A stretch of DNA of 64,000 nucleotides from Lepidodermella squamata. Taxonomy: Eukaryota > Gastrotricha. Location of the stretch: assembly GCA_047495785.1 (NCBI GenBank), contig JBLDXI010000013.1, forward strand, positions 3,844,001 to 3,908,000, read 5' to 3'. Positions 36,609-52,933 of the stretch are shown here, piece after piece. The first letter of the stretch is position 1. Each line of letters opens with the position of its first letter. The notes beneath the pieces are model-generated. The model worked only from the letters and a program-made list of their open reading frames with translations, searched no databases and was not told where the DNA came from. Position numbers and translations under genes: made by a program.

Positions 36609-38986
36609 CTTCTTGTGGAACCGGATTAACCGATTATAACCGAATTGTTTTGCTTACCTTGATGATTTCATCATGAACGAAAAACGAAGTAATTTGCTCA
36701 GTTGGCCTTTCAACTTTCTGGGGCATTACACCATTTTCTTGTTGGCGAAATCATGTGATAATAGCAAAATAAAATTTTGCCTAATTACTACTGCATCGGG
36801 GTGTTATTTCGGACAAGAACGTGTTTTTTGGGATTCGTTTTTCACGGTGAATGAAAACGAATCAAAACGCACTGTGCACCAAAAGATGGGCTTTGAAAAA
36901 GCCTTACAAAAAACTTTAAAAATAACCGAAAAATACACCTGCACAAATATTAACGAGTACAATGGCTGACTAGTCAAATATCTGAAAAAAACTGGCGAGA
37001 TTTCGGACAGTGAAAATTCAAATTAGGGTCACATTTTAGAGAGGGAAAAAATTTAACTAAAACAATCAATATCGTTTAGGATTCAGACACCCTCGATAGT
37101 AATATTCACTCCTAACGCAGCTCAGCGCTGTTCTCACTGATGCATACAGTTTCAATAATTTGAAAAATGATGGAAATCTTTATTACATTTTTGAATTTTG
37201 ATATTTCCGAAATTCTAGGCAAGACAAACTTTTCTTTCAGAAGCAATAAATACAATGTCAAAACTGTCCCTCTCAACTCGACCGAAGTAAGGGGTCACGC
37301 TACAGTAATAATCGCCTCTATTATTTAGTTACCTACGACGTGAAAGTACTTGAGTTGAACAAACCATTTTGTTGTCGGCTGAAAGGGGGCAACTGTTCTA
37401 ATGACGCAAGTAGGCTTCCTTCAAGTTTTCGCTTACATCGAAATTTAACCGCCTCAAAATATACCGGAAGGTGAAAATAACCCGTTGCCAAATTCAAGTC
37501 ACATCGAGATACAATCGAGTTTTATATAACGAAGGTATTCAAGAGGCGACGAATTGGCCCCGGGCTAACCAACGTGTCCTACTCAATGGCGCCCGAGGGC
37601 GATTGCAGAGCAGCTGTGGACACGCCAGTCGGCCGGTGGTAAATTGGGGCGGTGTTTTGAGTCGCCGGAACCGTTGAAACGGCCCGGCAAAAATTTCGAT
37701 GTAAGCGAAATTCGAAGTAAGTTTGCTTGCGCCACGACAGGAGTTCCTTCCAGTCGACAACTAGCGGTGAGCGTCGTCGACTTCGCGCGACTTTTGGGTC
37801 GGCAAAGTGCCTGGCCAAGAGCGCCCACTTGAACCCACCTGTCCGCAGCGCAGCGACCGCCAACAACACGCGATGTGTCGATGACATGATGGCCGTGCGG
37901 TGACAAGCTTAAAAAAATGAAGAGAAACGACGGCCTTATATACCCTAGCTGCATGCACTCATAAGGCGTGATGCAATGTGCTTTCATTCTGATGCCAGCG
38001 CGCGTTATCAATAAAAAAACGCGTGGAGTATTTGCCCTACTGGACGAAAATACGGCAGATAAAAGAATTATTAAAAAACATTGCTCACACGCCCATTTTC
38101 CGGTCTTGTGATACCCCGGGTTGTCCTCGGTTCGGGTTTTACCCGGGTCCGGGTCGGATCCGGGTCCGCCCCGTGGATTGGGTGGGGGTTACCACGCCAC
38201 AGCTCGAAACTCACCGTACCGTAAAATTTATTGTGTTAAATGTGACTTATCAGCGGGAAAATTGACAAGCCCATTTCCGCAAGGTAGCGGTGAAAATGTC
38301 ATGAAAAAGTACCTTAGACGACCAGGAAAAGCCCCAGAAAAGCCCCCGGTTCGATCCGGGTTTGGGATTCCTAAATCCGAGTCGGATCGCTTCCAATATT
38401 TCAGACACGAGGACAACTCTGGTGATACATGTGAGGAAATTCGAGCTCGAAAAGAGGTCATTCCAGGTAATTCGACCGCGACGACCCGAGATCTCGAATC
38501 ATCGCGAATTGTTGGCAGTACGCAAGAAATGGAAACTGGAACTTACCGTTACTGAGGAAATCAAGTATTAAGTTGGTCACGTGACCTAAACTGAAGTCAC
38601 ACCTCAGCGGCAATCTCGCGAACGGTGATAGCTGGGAAAAACAAACAATTATGAACTGCCGACAAGATGATCGTTAAGCGCTTAGAATTTATTACAGATG
38701 ACCTTATTTTTTTCTTCATTTTCTGAAATTTGCAGAATCTGCACCTCACCTTACCTTTCAACGAACTATAGAATGGATGGGACAACAAGGTTTGTTTTTG
38801 GGATTTAAACCCGCCATTTTATCAAAAATTGCATTAAAAACACGTTATGCTGGCGTTTCAAGCTGATGTATCGTTTCGCTGCTGTAAACATCGCGTGCCG
38901 CCGCAACATGGCGCCAAAATATTGCATTGAAACTTGAGAAAACGAACCTTCTCCGGCCATTTTTCACTCATCCTCATGAAACAAAC
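36609..38986. other. Intergenic region with GC-rich low-complexity block
   Basis: No convincing gene in 2.4 kb. 38113-38172 is a GC-rich stretch of degenerate CCGGGT/CGGGTC words, echoed weakly near 38336-38395. Long minus-strand open stretches at 37583-38011 have no start or family support. Confidence 0.4.
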
Positions 38987-43006
<4,020 letters not shown>

Positions 43007-43149
43007 ATTTTAAAATAACTAAAAAATGCCCTGATTACACTAGTCTGTCTACTGAACTTTGTTGCCGAAATAAAAGTTGTTACCACCTTGAAAAATTCAA
43101 AATATTTTTCGATTTTAATTAGATTATATTTGAGCAAAGAAAATCATAC

Positions 43150-44783
43150 ATGAATCGCCGTTTTCATGATTTCTTCTTTTTGCTGGCGCTCATTTCGATT
43201 ATTAGCCATAATCTGATTAAAGCTTTGGAAGACTTTCCGACAACTAGTCAAGACTTTCCGACAACTAGTCAGCCGGAACATGGCCGGAACGTCTCTTCTA
43301 ATGATACGGAAAGAATGGTTCTAGACACATCGGAGGAAGACGATGAGGCAAATACTACAACCTTAGGACCGGTCACAACCACATTAACGACGAATTTGAC
43401 GGAGATTGATGACGTTGACGAACTACCATCAGCTTGTAATGCTGGCGGGTTGTTATTAACGGCTATGGAGGGGCGATTCACTCAGCCTTCGGATGACGAA
43501 TTTTCGGAGAATTGTACATGGATAATCGAGCCGATAATCGTTAACCCTGAAATGGTCCTTGACCGCGTAGACATCCAGTTTTTCGACTATGCCTTCGATG
43601 TATCTCAACCTTGCTCGATCAATATCATTGAAATCAAGTTTACTGAAACGAAATCCGAAAATAAGACTACATTGCTGTATTCTTACTGCGAGTGGCCTTC
43701 GATTGATCGAGCGATGACTCTGAATACGAACAAACCTATTCGAATCACGTTTCACCGAGATTCTCCTGATAGGAATCACAACTTCACGCTGTTTTACAAA
43801 GCTTTCACGACGATGGTTTCGCCAATTGAAGTCGGCCCCGAGAAGTCTGAAGACTCTTGTGGACTGCCTTTTTCGACGAAAACAGATCAGGCGACGTCAA
43901 ACAGCTGGGCCCGAGCTTTACCTGGTTCTTGGCCATGGTTGGTTGAACTCATTTATCATCCAAGTGGAACGCGTTGTTTGGCCAATATCATCAATTCAAG
44001 TAACAAATGAATTCAAGTAAAATTTGAATCTTATTTATTCGATTTCAGAGTGGCTCCTAACAACAGCAAGTTGTTTCTCGTCTCGGTCTTTGATTCCGCA
44101 ATGGACAGCTGTTGTAAGGCCCTATTCTGCCCCGGCGCGTTTTTACCGTGAAGTCAATAATGACCCGAATCTGACCCTGAAATTTCGCAACGTTTACATT
44201 CACCCTAAATTCGCAAGGGAGCCACAGGGTGGCTACGACCTCGCCCTGATCTACCTTAATGGTAAAATCCCGCTGGAAACGTCATCCCGTCGCATTTGCC
44301 TGCCCTCGAAGCCCGCTACCGCTGCGGATTCATGCCTTCTAGTCACCCTGGACATATCGAACTGGCTTGGGACACTCTACGAAATCAAATTGTCTGTTAT
44401 CGATGATCAAATTTGCGATGCAGATGCTCGATTGTCGCAATTTGGCCGGACTGGGCCTAACGTTGCTTGTGTTGGGTAAATCTATATTTTTCAAAATTTC
44501 CAGGTCTAATTCTATATTTTTCAGTCATAGCGAATATCGCGTCAATAGTGCTTGCCAAAGTAATTTTTCTGTCAGCTCAACATTTTATTTTAATATCCAA
44601 TAATGTTAAGGTGGCTTCGGTACCAGTCTATTCTGCTTCAAAGATGGAAAATGGGACTTGGACGGCCTTTTGACAGCATCGAATTGCGTTAATAACGCTG
44701 GAACCCCTGGTCTTCACATCAAAGTCTCAAATTTTGTTGAAAATTGGATCTCACCTGTAATCAAACGTTTCACGCTACCTTAA
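43150..44783 (+). CDS. CUB-serine protease homolog, catalytically inactive (copy 3)
   Basis: Four exons: 43150-43999, 44049-44475, 44525-44559 and 44611-44783; 494 aa. Signal peptide, an acidic/Thr-rich linker, one CUB-like domain equivalent to CUB3 of its neighbours (ACNAGG to FTLFYKAF), then an S1-like domain. The first two CUBs and the LDLa repeat are missing. The triad is broken: TAAHC is TTASC (His to Ser), the GDSGGP region reads CQSGFGTSLF (Ser to Phe in alignment), and the RIVGG activation site is lost. YDLAL keeps the Asp. Reading frames are intact across all four exons, so this looks like a retained pseudoprotease rather than a decaying gene. Two perfect 21-bp units at 43230-43271 encode DFPTTSQ twice. 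Confidence 0.85.
43230..43271. repeat. 21-bp tandem duplication in coding sequence
   Basis: Two perfect in-frame copies (43230-43250, 43251-43271), each encoding DFPTTSQ in protease copy 3. Confidence 0.9.
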
Positions 44784-45710
44784 AATTGTTGATTGATTTC
44801 CCATTTTTCAAATAAAACAACGTTGAAGTTTTCAAAACAGCAAGCAGCTTTTATTTTTCGTCCTTCGTTTTTCACGGATATGTTGTTGTAATATATAATA
44901 AAATTTCGTCGTTTTTTACTGATACAAATAATCGGTATTTTATGAATTAGAAGACGAGAGATTCATGCAGTTTGGTTCGGTGTATATAACATATAAATTA
45001 TCGTCGTTTCTACCGCTACGTCAAGGTGTGTAAGTGTGTTTCAATAAACTCTGTCATCTTCAAACAAAAACTTGCAACCATTACATTACCCGCAGTATAA
45101 TACAGTTGGAATTAAAAATCGTATAAAAAATTGCCTCGTTCAATAAAATTATAAACGTATTATAAATAATTACCGCTATAGCAAGTATGGAGTGTTTCGC
45201 CATAATGTATAATAATGCCAATAAAAATTCGGAAAAGCAAACAAAAGCTCGGTCAGGAGGATGTCATCATATTATAATCTAATGAGAAATTAATGAAGCG
45301 ATATTTCAAAAATTATAGTACCAACAATTCTAGCCGCATTATTTTCGAGCACGAAATAAGAGCCAGTTTTTTTTTACAACATTCTGTTGATGATAGCACG
45401 GCCAGAAATAATTTTCGCAGTCGATCATTTGAGCGGTACTTTATTCATATACTTTCGCGATTCTCGAGCAATTTTGATGTTTACTGGATTTAAAGTTGAT
45501 GTCATTTTTCGGATCATCATCAGCTCATTACAGGAGAATGATTGGTCAACAAGCAATAATTACATTCGATCATGTAAAGATATCAGAGTGGAAATATCAA
45601 CAAAATTTCGATCGATATATATTATGTAGTAATTTATCGTTCATATTACGCAAAAATTTCCTATAGCATGATTATTTTGCTTGCTTTCCCGTTTCCCATA
45701 GGAGCCAGAA
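44784..45710. other. Convergent intergenic region
   Basis: 3' flanks of protease copy 3 (plus) and SPRYD7 (minus). AATAAA lies shortly after the protease stop. No gene seen. Confidence 0.5.
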
Positions 45711-46942
45711 TCATGAAAACAGAGTCTGCTCGAATAGAACGCGGCCGAATCCGTTCGGAGGGGTAAGAAAGAACGAGTTGTCAGTGAAATGAGCATCGAG
45801 GGTTGACCTAAAAAATATAGAAAAAGTATGATAATTAGGAACATTATGAATCTTTTTTATAGAGCAGCTGTTAAAAATCATATTTTTCTAAATATAAAAA
45901 ATCTAAATTCGCGTTAATGGCATGTGGAAAGGTAGAAATGACAAAAATTAGCCTATCATTACGAGAAACAAGGGTTTATATATCCACCCTCAACTCACCC
46001 AAATTTGGCTACCCGCCCTTAAATTTCGAGTTTTTATGGGTATTTTTGAGCTTTTGAGGTCAATTTTTACCCTATTTCGCGACTATCCAAACAAAATTTC
46101 AAACGGCTAGAATAACCCTTGGCGAGAATCAACTGGTTAGGTGATATGGGCATTATCAAGACGTTTAAAATTGTATTTTTATCCCGAAAAAATCGATCGA
46201 AAAAATCCACGTTTGAGGTATATTTTTCAAAAACATGAGTTTCAACCCCTCTTGGAATTAAAATGAAATGCGCTTACCCATTGGCGACGTAGACAGCAGG
46301 ATAAAAGGTGCCCTTGAGACCAGAAAACGCAGCGATGCAGTCACCATTCCGCCCGCCCGTTGTCTCATCCTTCATGTAGAACCGCAGCTCGCAGTGGTCG
46401 TACGACACGCCAATCACGTCGCCCTCCTCAATCGCCGCATTAGCGATGGGGCGGCACACGATGGCGCCGGAATTCCACACGCACAGGTCAGATCTGAGCA
46501 CGCACGAGAACATATCAGCACCTAGTGGGATGCGATTCGGATCGCACTGCTCCGCCGCAAGTCCCACACCCCAGTCGCCCGCGGTTTGAATTCGAAACTC
46601 GAAGTACGACTTGTCTTGAACTAGCGGCGCGTTGGCCAGTGCCGCGCCGGTGCCGCAAATGCGCAGGCCGTTTTTCAGCAGGACAACATCATCACCGGCT
46701 CGACTACCGTCGAGACACACGAATTGACGGCTGTTGAAATTGCCACCGGTGTACTGGTTGAAGCTATCACTGGCACCGTTCAAAACATCGCCGTTGCTTT
46801 GCGCGGATTTCGAACTCGTGTACAACCCACCGCTGTCCCATTCGCCGCCTTTATCGCCCATGATCGCCGCCCACGACGACGCTAGCCACCCTGTCGAGCC
46901 ACACATGCCGGAAAATCCGTGGAAACACCCACACGAATCCAT
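45711..46942 (-). CDS. SPRYD7: SPRY domain-containing protein 7
   Basis: Two exons, 46278-46942 and 45711-45807, give 253 aa (human 196). The SPRY domain is collinear with human SPRYD7: DVVLLKNGLRICGTG, APLVQDKSYFEFRIQ, GDWGVGLA, IPLGADM, EGDVIGVSYDHCELRFYM, FYPAVYV, and a C-terminal exon ending FGRVLFEQTLF. The N-terminus is about 60 residues longer and starts with a Cys/Gly-rich segment (MDSCGCFHGFSGMCGS) that could be lipidated. Function is poorly known in any species. It starts 83 bp after the NSUN5 stop on the same strand, and its ATG is immediately preceded by a pyrimidine-rich AG (46943-46944), a good trans-splice acceptor candidate. Confidence 0.93.
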
Positions 46943-47025
46943 CTAAGAAGGTGTTTTAACCACTATTTATTAAAACAACTTCTATATTTTTGGAAGAAAA
47001 AATAGAGTTAATTGATCAATCTCCC

Positions 47026-49279
47026 TCAATAAATTTTTTCAAAACACGCAACAAAAAACCCGATGGTTTTATCATCCGGCCCGAGGCGCAGGCACCTGAC
47101 CCCGCCTGGGAAATGGCCGTCTAAATCGCGGCCGCGCGACGGTATGCTCGGCCACACAGTGACCAGGCGGTACTTACCGGCCCATTTTTGCATGATTTCA
47201 GCGACTACATACTCGTTTTCTTGCTCGTTGATTGAGCAGGTCGAGTAGACAACGCGTTTAGCTTTCGGGAAGCTCAGCGCATGATTGAGCAGCATAGCCT
47301 GGAAATTGGCTAGTTTTGATATTCGGTCGGCTGATAACTGGAGATTGCTTGTTTCCGGCCCGGACATATCGTCCAACATTCGACCAACGTCCCAAAACAT
47401 TCCTGAAATTAAACGAAAATTAAGAAAAAAAAATAAGAAAATTTCAGCAATAATTTCAGAATGAAAGGTCTCGCCTCCAGCAATCAAGCCTTTTCAACTC
47501 ATATTAAACTATTCGAAATTGCCTTGAATTTGTTATTACATAACTCTAGATGAGGTTAAGTCTAGACATTTTTGAAACATTAATCGAATCATTCTAAATT
47601 TTAAAAAATTATGGAGGGTCCTTCGATAGAATCAGTTCATATAGGTATAGAATAATTTGAGCATATAAATCAGCTATTCGTAACTGGAACCCCCGCAAGT
47701 AAGATTAGTGAAAAACGCTTACTTTTTTAGGTTCTGAAATCCATCCAAAAATATAAGATATTATAATGCTAATTTTTGAAAAATGAAAATATTGCCGAAG
47801 ATTTTAACCCCAATTTGAACAAAAACATGCAGTATTAAAATGAAAGCTTAAAACGAAGAATACTCGATGTTTATCAACGTAGATAAAAATACTTGTGAGG
47901 CTTTTTACTGTCATGTACGATGCTTATGATGATAATACGTGTGTATAACAGTGCAAAACTTGAACTCGCAGGATTTATCGATCGAGCACTTCTGAGAATT
48001 GCATTTTCGGCACAAAACACTAACGAGCATATTCCCAGAATAAAATCTCTCAACATAGATAATTTTAGGATAGAGAAATTCATATAAAGAAATAAACTGC
48101 TTCAAAGTGTAATTTTGCAGTAAAAAATGAGTACCTGAACCAGAGCAGGACGGATCGACGAGTAGGTACTCGGCATTTCGAGTCGGTTCATTCGGATCTG
48201 AATGGTTGACTTGCATAAAATCGCGGCACTCAACTTGGCAATTCGTAACACCACGCCGCCTTAACAAGCCCCGCATTACATTCACTCGCTTAAAATCTCG
48301 ATCGAACGCAAACAAATTCCTAAAAAAAAATTATAAATAAATTAAATTCAGAAAAAATGAATAAAAATGCGATATTTACCCCGAATTTTGCAACAAAGCG
48401 GCAAGATGTGAAGTTTTATTGCCTGGAGCAGCGCAGCAATCGATCACCATCGACCCTCGAGGTGGCGCCAATACAGGAGCAACAAGTGCCGAGGCTTTGT
48501 CTTGAACAATGCCTTGCGATGACATGAAAAAATCGCATTCATGCAAATCAGTATTCGCTGCAAAAACGAATAAAGACCGCATATGCATATCATTTGTGAA
48601 CTCTTCCGAGCCCAGTTTATTCACTATCACGTCCAGGTAGTCTCCGTACTCATCTCGCTCAGGTGAATATGTATTTCGAGCGTAATAAAACCCGTCTGAA
48701 AAAATACATAAAATTATTTTCATTATTATTTTTAAAAGTAAAATCAAGCTCACTTTCGGTGATTATTTGCTTCAGCTCGTTCCGATTTGTCTTCAAAGTG
48801 TTGACTCTAACGTATTTAGGTGGTCCGCTTACAACATTGCCGCTATTTGTCACCTCGTCGATTTTCAGCTCGTCCAAAGTAGCACCCGGGCTCAGTTTAG
48901 CCAGCCGGCATTTGTGGATGAACTCCTCCCATGGCGGGTCGCAAGCAGCACTTCCAACTCCTTCACCATAGAGCACGTCATAGGCGAGACAAATGCAGAG
49001 GAAATAATTCGTCTCATATAGCTCGCATTGATCGGCGCCGATTTTCGATAAAAATATCTCAAGAGCTGGTCGATTTTGCACGGCTTTGCAAACCAAGGCG
49101 TAGAGAACTTTTAGGTTCTAAAGCGAGAATAAAAAATCAATATTTTTCGGCGAAAAAATGCGATAATAAGTTCTCACCTTATAATGACTCTGTAGCACGA
49201 GCCGCTTGAGTGTTCCTTTTTTATTCGCAGCAGCTTCAAGGATATTAGCCGCCTCGATATATAGCTCAGCTGCAGACAT
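47026..49279 (-). CDS. NSUN5: rRNA cytosine-C5 methyltransferase NSUN5
   Basis: Five exons: 49178-49279, 48754-49117, 48380-48695, 48135-48319 and 47026-47402; 447 aa. NSUN5 methylates one cytosine of large-subunit rRNA. The SAM-binding motif I is VIDCCAAPGNKTSHLAALL. The two catalytic cysteines of RNA m5C enzymes are in DPSCSGSG (motif IV) and YSTCSINEQENE (motif VI). The N-terminus MSAAELYIEAANIL and the NLKVLYALVCKAVQ block match NSUN5 rather than NSUN1/2. All phases agree. TTCTCTAG (AG 49303-49304) lies 23 nt before the ATG. It is probably co-transcribed with SPRYD7. Confidence 0.95.
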
Positions 49280-50031
49280 ATTTTCTATTCAAAAATTGTA
49301 TTCTAGAGAAAAAACGAAAAAAATGCGGTTACAAAATTGTTTTACTACTGTTCAGTAGGATCTTTCTGTTCGTGCAGTTAGAATCAAGATGTACATTGTT
49401 GTAATCAGTAATCGATAAATTTTGTCTATAAGTAATAGCGTCGTATAATTTTTTTCACATCTCGCTACGATATCTCGCATGTAAGTAACGTAAATCAAGT
49501 GTATAGAAAAAACAGATTAACGATAAACGATAAACAAACAACAGAGACAGCAAGAATAAGGTAGTATTTATAATTCCGTCAATCATCTTTGAGACCAGCA
49601 AATAGGCGCCAAGAGCAGGTATAATATTGACACAAGGCTGTTGAAAGCAATTGCAATACTTTTTTCTTCCCATTTGCAAATCGTCTCGCATCATTTTATT
49701 TACATAATTACGATTTTAAATGTGCGTAAAAACACTCACGTCGCCAAAAACGGCGGTTCAAGTAGCATTTGTAAGTAATAATATGACTGCACAGGTTTTT
49801 CGGATAGATAAAGAGAGAGAAAGAAACAGAGAGAGACTCGAGCAAATTTCATGGCGTAAATAAAAAATATTTTCAAAAAATCCGTCTCAATTTTTTGAAA
49901 ATCAAATTTTTTTACCGGTCGAGCGCGTTTCATTTTTTTAGCCAAACTTTGAGATCGCTAGGCACAGTAAAAATTTACGCCACATCCATAAATCGAAATA
50001 AAACCTCACAAGTCGCCGCAAAACAAACAAA
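49280..50031. other. Intergenic region
   Basis: 5' flank of NSUN5 and 3' flank of DCP2, both minus. No gene seen. Confidence 0.5.
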
Positions 50032-51552
50032 TCAGTGTTTCAAATCCCACGCTTCAAAAATCAGCGTGCGATCGAAGGTAAAATTTTTCCAACAATCAGG
50101 CATAAATTTGTCCCACGCCCCGCCGCTGTTTTTAACGCCGGCAGTTTTACGGTGTTTCGTACGAGCGTCATCCGCCGACATACCACCGGCATCGACGGAT
50201 TCAGAATCGCCAGTCGTCTCCTCGTCATCGCTTTCTTCAGCTTCTTCTTCGTTCGATAACGGGTCGTTCTTATCCGTCATCTCGGCATCAGCGTCCGTTT
50301 CTTGCTGCTGCTTCGTGCCTTTTTCAGTGATTTCATCCGGGACGAGTAGACCCAAGGCTGACCGGCTAATAGCGATCGGGGCCGTTAAAACCGGCCGTTT
50401 CGTCACACCCTCATCGCCTCCTTCACCGCTAGTACCGCCCGACAGGCTATTCCGATGCCGTTGATGCTTAGGTAACCGTTTTTTAGCCTGTTCGCCGCCC
50501 GGGAATAGCGACGACATTGGTAGTGGAGAGGCCTCTGGATATTTTGAAGACGACTTCCGCGACGATCCGACCTGAGTAAAAGGCTGATGGGGGCGTGAAA
50601 TCACCACATCGTCGTCATTTTCCGACCCATTACCGGCTACCAGGGAGTAACGGGGCGGGTTGCGTCCACCCCGGCCGATGCCGGACGCAACCGGGGTCGC
50701 GTACTTCTTCTCCCGACGTTCGCGCGTCGCAACACTGGCGCTCATTGAAACCTGCTGCTGCTGCGGCGGCTGGCCACCTGTTGATTTCCGCAAATTTTGC
50801 CCACGCCGCTGTTCACTACCGCCTAACGAGCGGTACTCGCGGCGCTTGTAGGTAACACCGCGGCGTTGAGCGTCGATCCAATTGCGCAGTTTCTTCACGA
50901 AAGGATACACGAATAAAAAGTGATTGTTGCCATGTTCGGCCGGCAACGCGTCGATCGGCCACCATTTAATCGACCGAATTTCATTGCGAGTTTTCGTCTG
51001 GAAAACCGTTTCAAGCGGCACGTCGCGAATAATGTACAACTTGTTGTACTGGTCGTTCATTTTATGCTCCAGATAATCGGTTGGGTCTAAGCGGTCCGCG
51101 GTGCTGAAGCCGATTTCTTCCTCAGTTTCGCGAATCGCGCAGTCAACCTCAGACTCGCCTTCGTTGATTTTCCCCTTAGGGAAGGTCCACGACGAATGCG
51201 GACCCATGCCTCGTACCAAGAGACATTTTTCCATGGTCGGGTCTAGAATAATGACGCCGTACCTAGGCACCGTCAATTTGTACTCGCGCCACGATCGTAG
51301 AATGTCTTCATAACTGCCGTAGTGGTCGACTAAGACCGGGCAGTGGCGGAAAATTTGTTCCGAGAAGTCTTTGATCGCGCACGGTTTGACGCCGCTTTTG
51401 TTGCAGTAAAAGTCGAGAAAGAACCAGTAGGCCTGTTCGACTTGGAAGAACACGCGAACAAGGTCAGAGTACTCTTGTTCGGGAAGATTGTTCAGAAAAC
51501 GCGTTGACAAATCGTCGAGAATGTACGACGGGATTTCTCGATCATGCGCCAT
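50032..51552 (-). CDS. DCP2: mRNA-decapping enzyme 2
   Basis: A single exon of 506 aa; the start is the ATG at 51552 (MAHDREIPSYILDDL). DCP2 removes the 5' m7G cap and commits mRNA to 5'-3' decay in P-bodies. The Box A regulatory domain (about 7-95) precedes the Nudix domain, whose box reads GKINEGESEVDCAIRETEEE (Gx5Ex7REUxEExGU). Box B follows (IRSIKWWPIDALP). The 250-residue tail is low complexity, Gln/Ser/Asp-rich, and ends in the conserved-looking WKNFTFDRTLIFEAWD. It is the last gene of the DPM3 string, 105 bp after ASCC1. A strong acceptor (TTTTTTTGCTGTAG, AG 51607-51608) lies 54 nt before the ATG. In animals with trans-splicing, DCP2 also handles TMG-capped mRNAs, a suggestive but unproven link here. 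Confidence 0.97.
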   Translation of the reverse strand: MAHDREIPSYILDDLSTRFLNNLPEQEYSDLVRVFFQVEQAYWFFLDFYCNKSGVKPCAIKDFSEQIFRHCPVLVDHYGSYEDILRSWREYKLTVPRYGVIILDPTMEKCLLVRGMGPHSSWTFPKGKINEGESEVDCAIRETEEEIGFSTADRLDPTDYLEHKMNDQYNKLYIIRDVPLETVFQTKTRNEIRSIKWWPIDALPAEHGNNHFLFVYPFVKKLRNWIDAQRRGVTYKRREYRSLGGSEQRRGQNLRKSTGGQPPQQQQVSMSASVATRERREKKYATPVASGIGRGGRNPPRYSLVAGNGSENDDDVVISRPHQPFTQVGSSRKSSSKYPEASPLPMSSLFPGGEQAKKRLPKHQRHRNSLSGGTSGEGGDEGVTKRPVLTAPIAISRSALGLLVPDEITEKGTKQQQETDADAEMTDKNDPLSNEEEAEESDDEETTGDSESVDAGGMSADDARTKHRKTAGVKNSGGAWDKFMPDCWKNFTFDRTLIFEAWDLKH

Positions 51553-51657
51553 TGCAAACAATAATAACTACTGTCGACAACAATTATATATAAAAATAAC
51601 TATTACCTACAGCAAAAAAATCAATAATTAGAAATAATGGAAAATCCAATAAATATT

Positions 51658-52899
51658 TCAAGCCAAAGAAAGAGTTGCTTCACTACGGTAATAGCCATTC
51701 GAGTGGTTATATTCACCCCGCTTTGATATGTGAACCTCCGAAAGAGTAACTTCCCCGAAATCAAAATTGCCAAAATCCTGGGTAATTCAAAAGTCAACGC
51801 TTTAATTTTCAATTTGAACAAATTTACCTTGAGAATTTTCGATGCGTCAAAAGCTATTCTCTTATCGACTTGTTTTCGCTGCCCAGTTGCAACGGAAACT
51901 TCATCCGGCGATTTGCTGAACAAAGAATTCATCAAGGTAATGTGCAGTTTGACCTGTTCACTGATGCTACTAGGACCCTGGCCGGAGTGCAATAACCCAC
52001 AGGCCTTGAATCTCTTAACAAGGCCGTCAGCCAAACGTTGCAAATTATTCGAATGATCATTGGGCTTTAGTTTTGCATACAAAACATCAACACAACTCGG
52101 ATCGTCATTCATATACTCCAAGCCAGAAACGTGAACTTTCATCGGCTGATTATCGGTTAGAGGCCTTGAAAATTAAAAAAATTTTTACAAAATTTAGGTG
52201 AATTAGCAAAAAAAATTACTTGACCAGCTCGTCTTTGCATTTTTTCAGCTCATCTATAGCAGTTTTGACCTCAGCGCCATCGTTCAACAGTAGCATGCAA
52301 AGAGTGAGATGTAATCGTTCGGGCCGTTGAAAAACCGGGCTTTTCACGCCACATTCTTTCTCGACCGTCTCCCGAAAATTTTCAAACGATTCCTTCATTT
52401 TTTCGGAATAAATTGGAATTGAAAGAAAATGAGTTGCTTTCAAGCGCTTTTTAGCTGATTCAACGAGAACTTCGATGCGAGAGTGGCAGGCAAGAACGGC
52501 CCGGGAAGAACTGGCCGTGATAACAACAGGTCCTTTCGCCCCTGCCTGCGGTATGTGAATTCTCGCCTCAGTTTCCTGCTCGGTTCGTCGCTTATTTTCG
52601 CCACCTCTGCCAATTAACGAGCCGTAATACGCAGTCGGAATGTTCAGCTCGAGTCTGTACTCATTTCCATTGTATTTCACATCAAGTCCTTCGGTGTTAT
52701 TTTCTTCGTCATCTCGAGCAGCTGCGCAAGGGGGCTCATCCGAGTAGAGATCTGGAGTGTCCCACGCTGAGGTGAGACTGGTTGTTTGTTTGCTACTTCT
52801 CACCGCCGGTTCATCCTCATAGTCGCGCTGGCTAATGGCATGTAACTGCCGATAACAACGTCCATCAACCGTGACAAAATTCGGTTTTAAAATATTCAT
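51658..52899 (-). CDS. ASCC1: Activating signal cointegrator 1 complex subunit 1
   Basis: Three exons: 52220-52899, 51828-52164 and 51658-51777; 378 aa. A KH domain (IGRGGENKRRTEQETEARIHIP, with the GxxG loop) is followed by an AKAP7/LigT-like 2H phosphoesterase domain with HLTL and HITLMN, the two HxT/S-type signatures. ASCC1 works with ASCC2/ASCC3 in alkylation repair and transcription coactivation. Its ATG is only 34 nt after the LIPT2 stop. Within that gap TTCTTTTTTGTTGTAG ends 2 nt before the ATG (AG 52902-52903), a textbook 3' splice site with no room for its own promoter. Confidence 0.93.
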
Positions 52900-52901
52900 T
52901 T

Positions 52902-52918
52902 CTACAACAAAAAAGAAC
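52902..52918 (-). promoter_or_regulatory. Probable trans-splice acceptor for ASCC1
   Basis: A pyrimidine tract and AG lie 2 nt upstream of the ASCC1 start codon, inside a 34-nt intercistronic gap. No donor for a cis-intron fits in the gap, although a donor further upstream cannot be excluded. Confidence 0.6.
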
Positions 52919-52933
52919 ATTTGTATCACAAGA

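Noticed and set aside
37583-38011. 142-codon minus-strand open frame
   Set aside because: Overlaps several other open frames in a CG-rich stretch, with no domain, conserved motif or splice context.
38340-38365. tRNA T-arm-like GGTTCGATCC
   Set aside because: No acceptor stem, D-arm or anticodon arm can be folded upstream; it lies in GC-rich low-complexity DNA.
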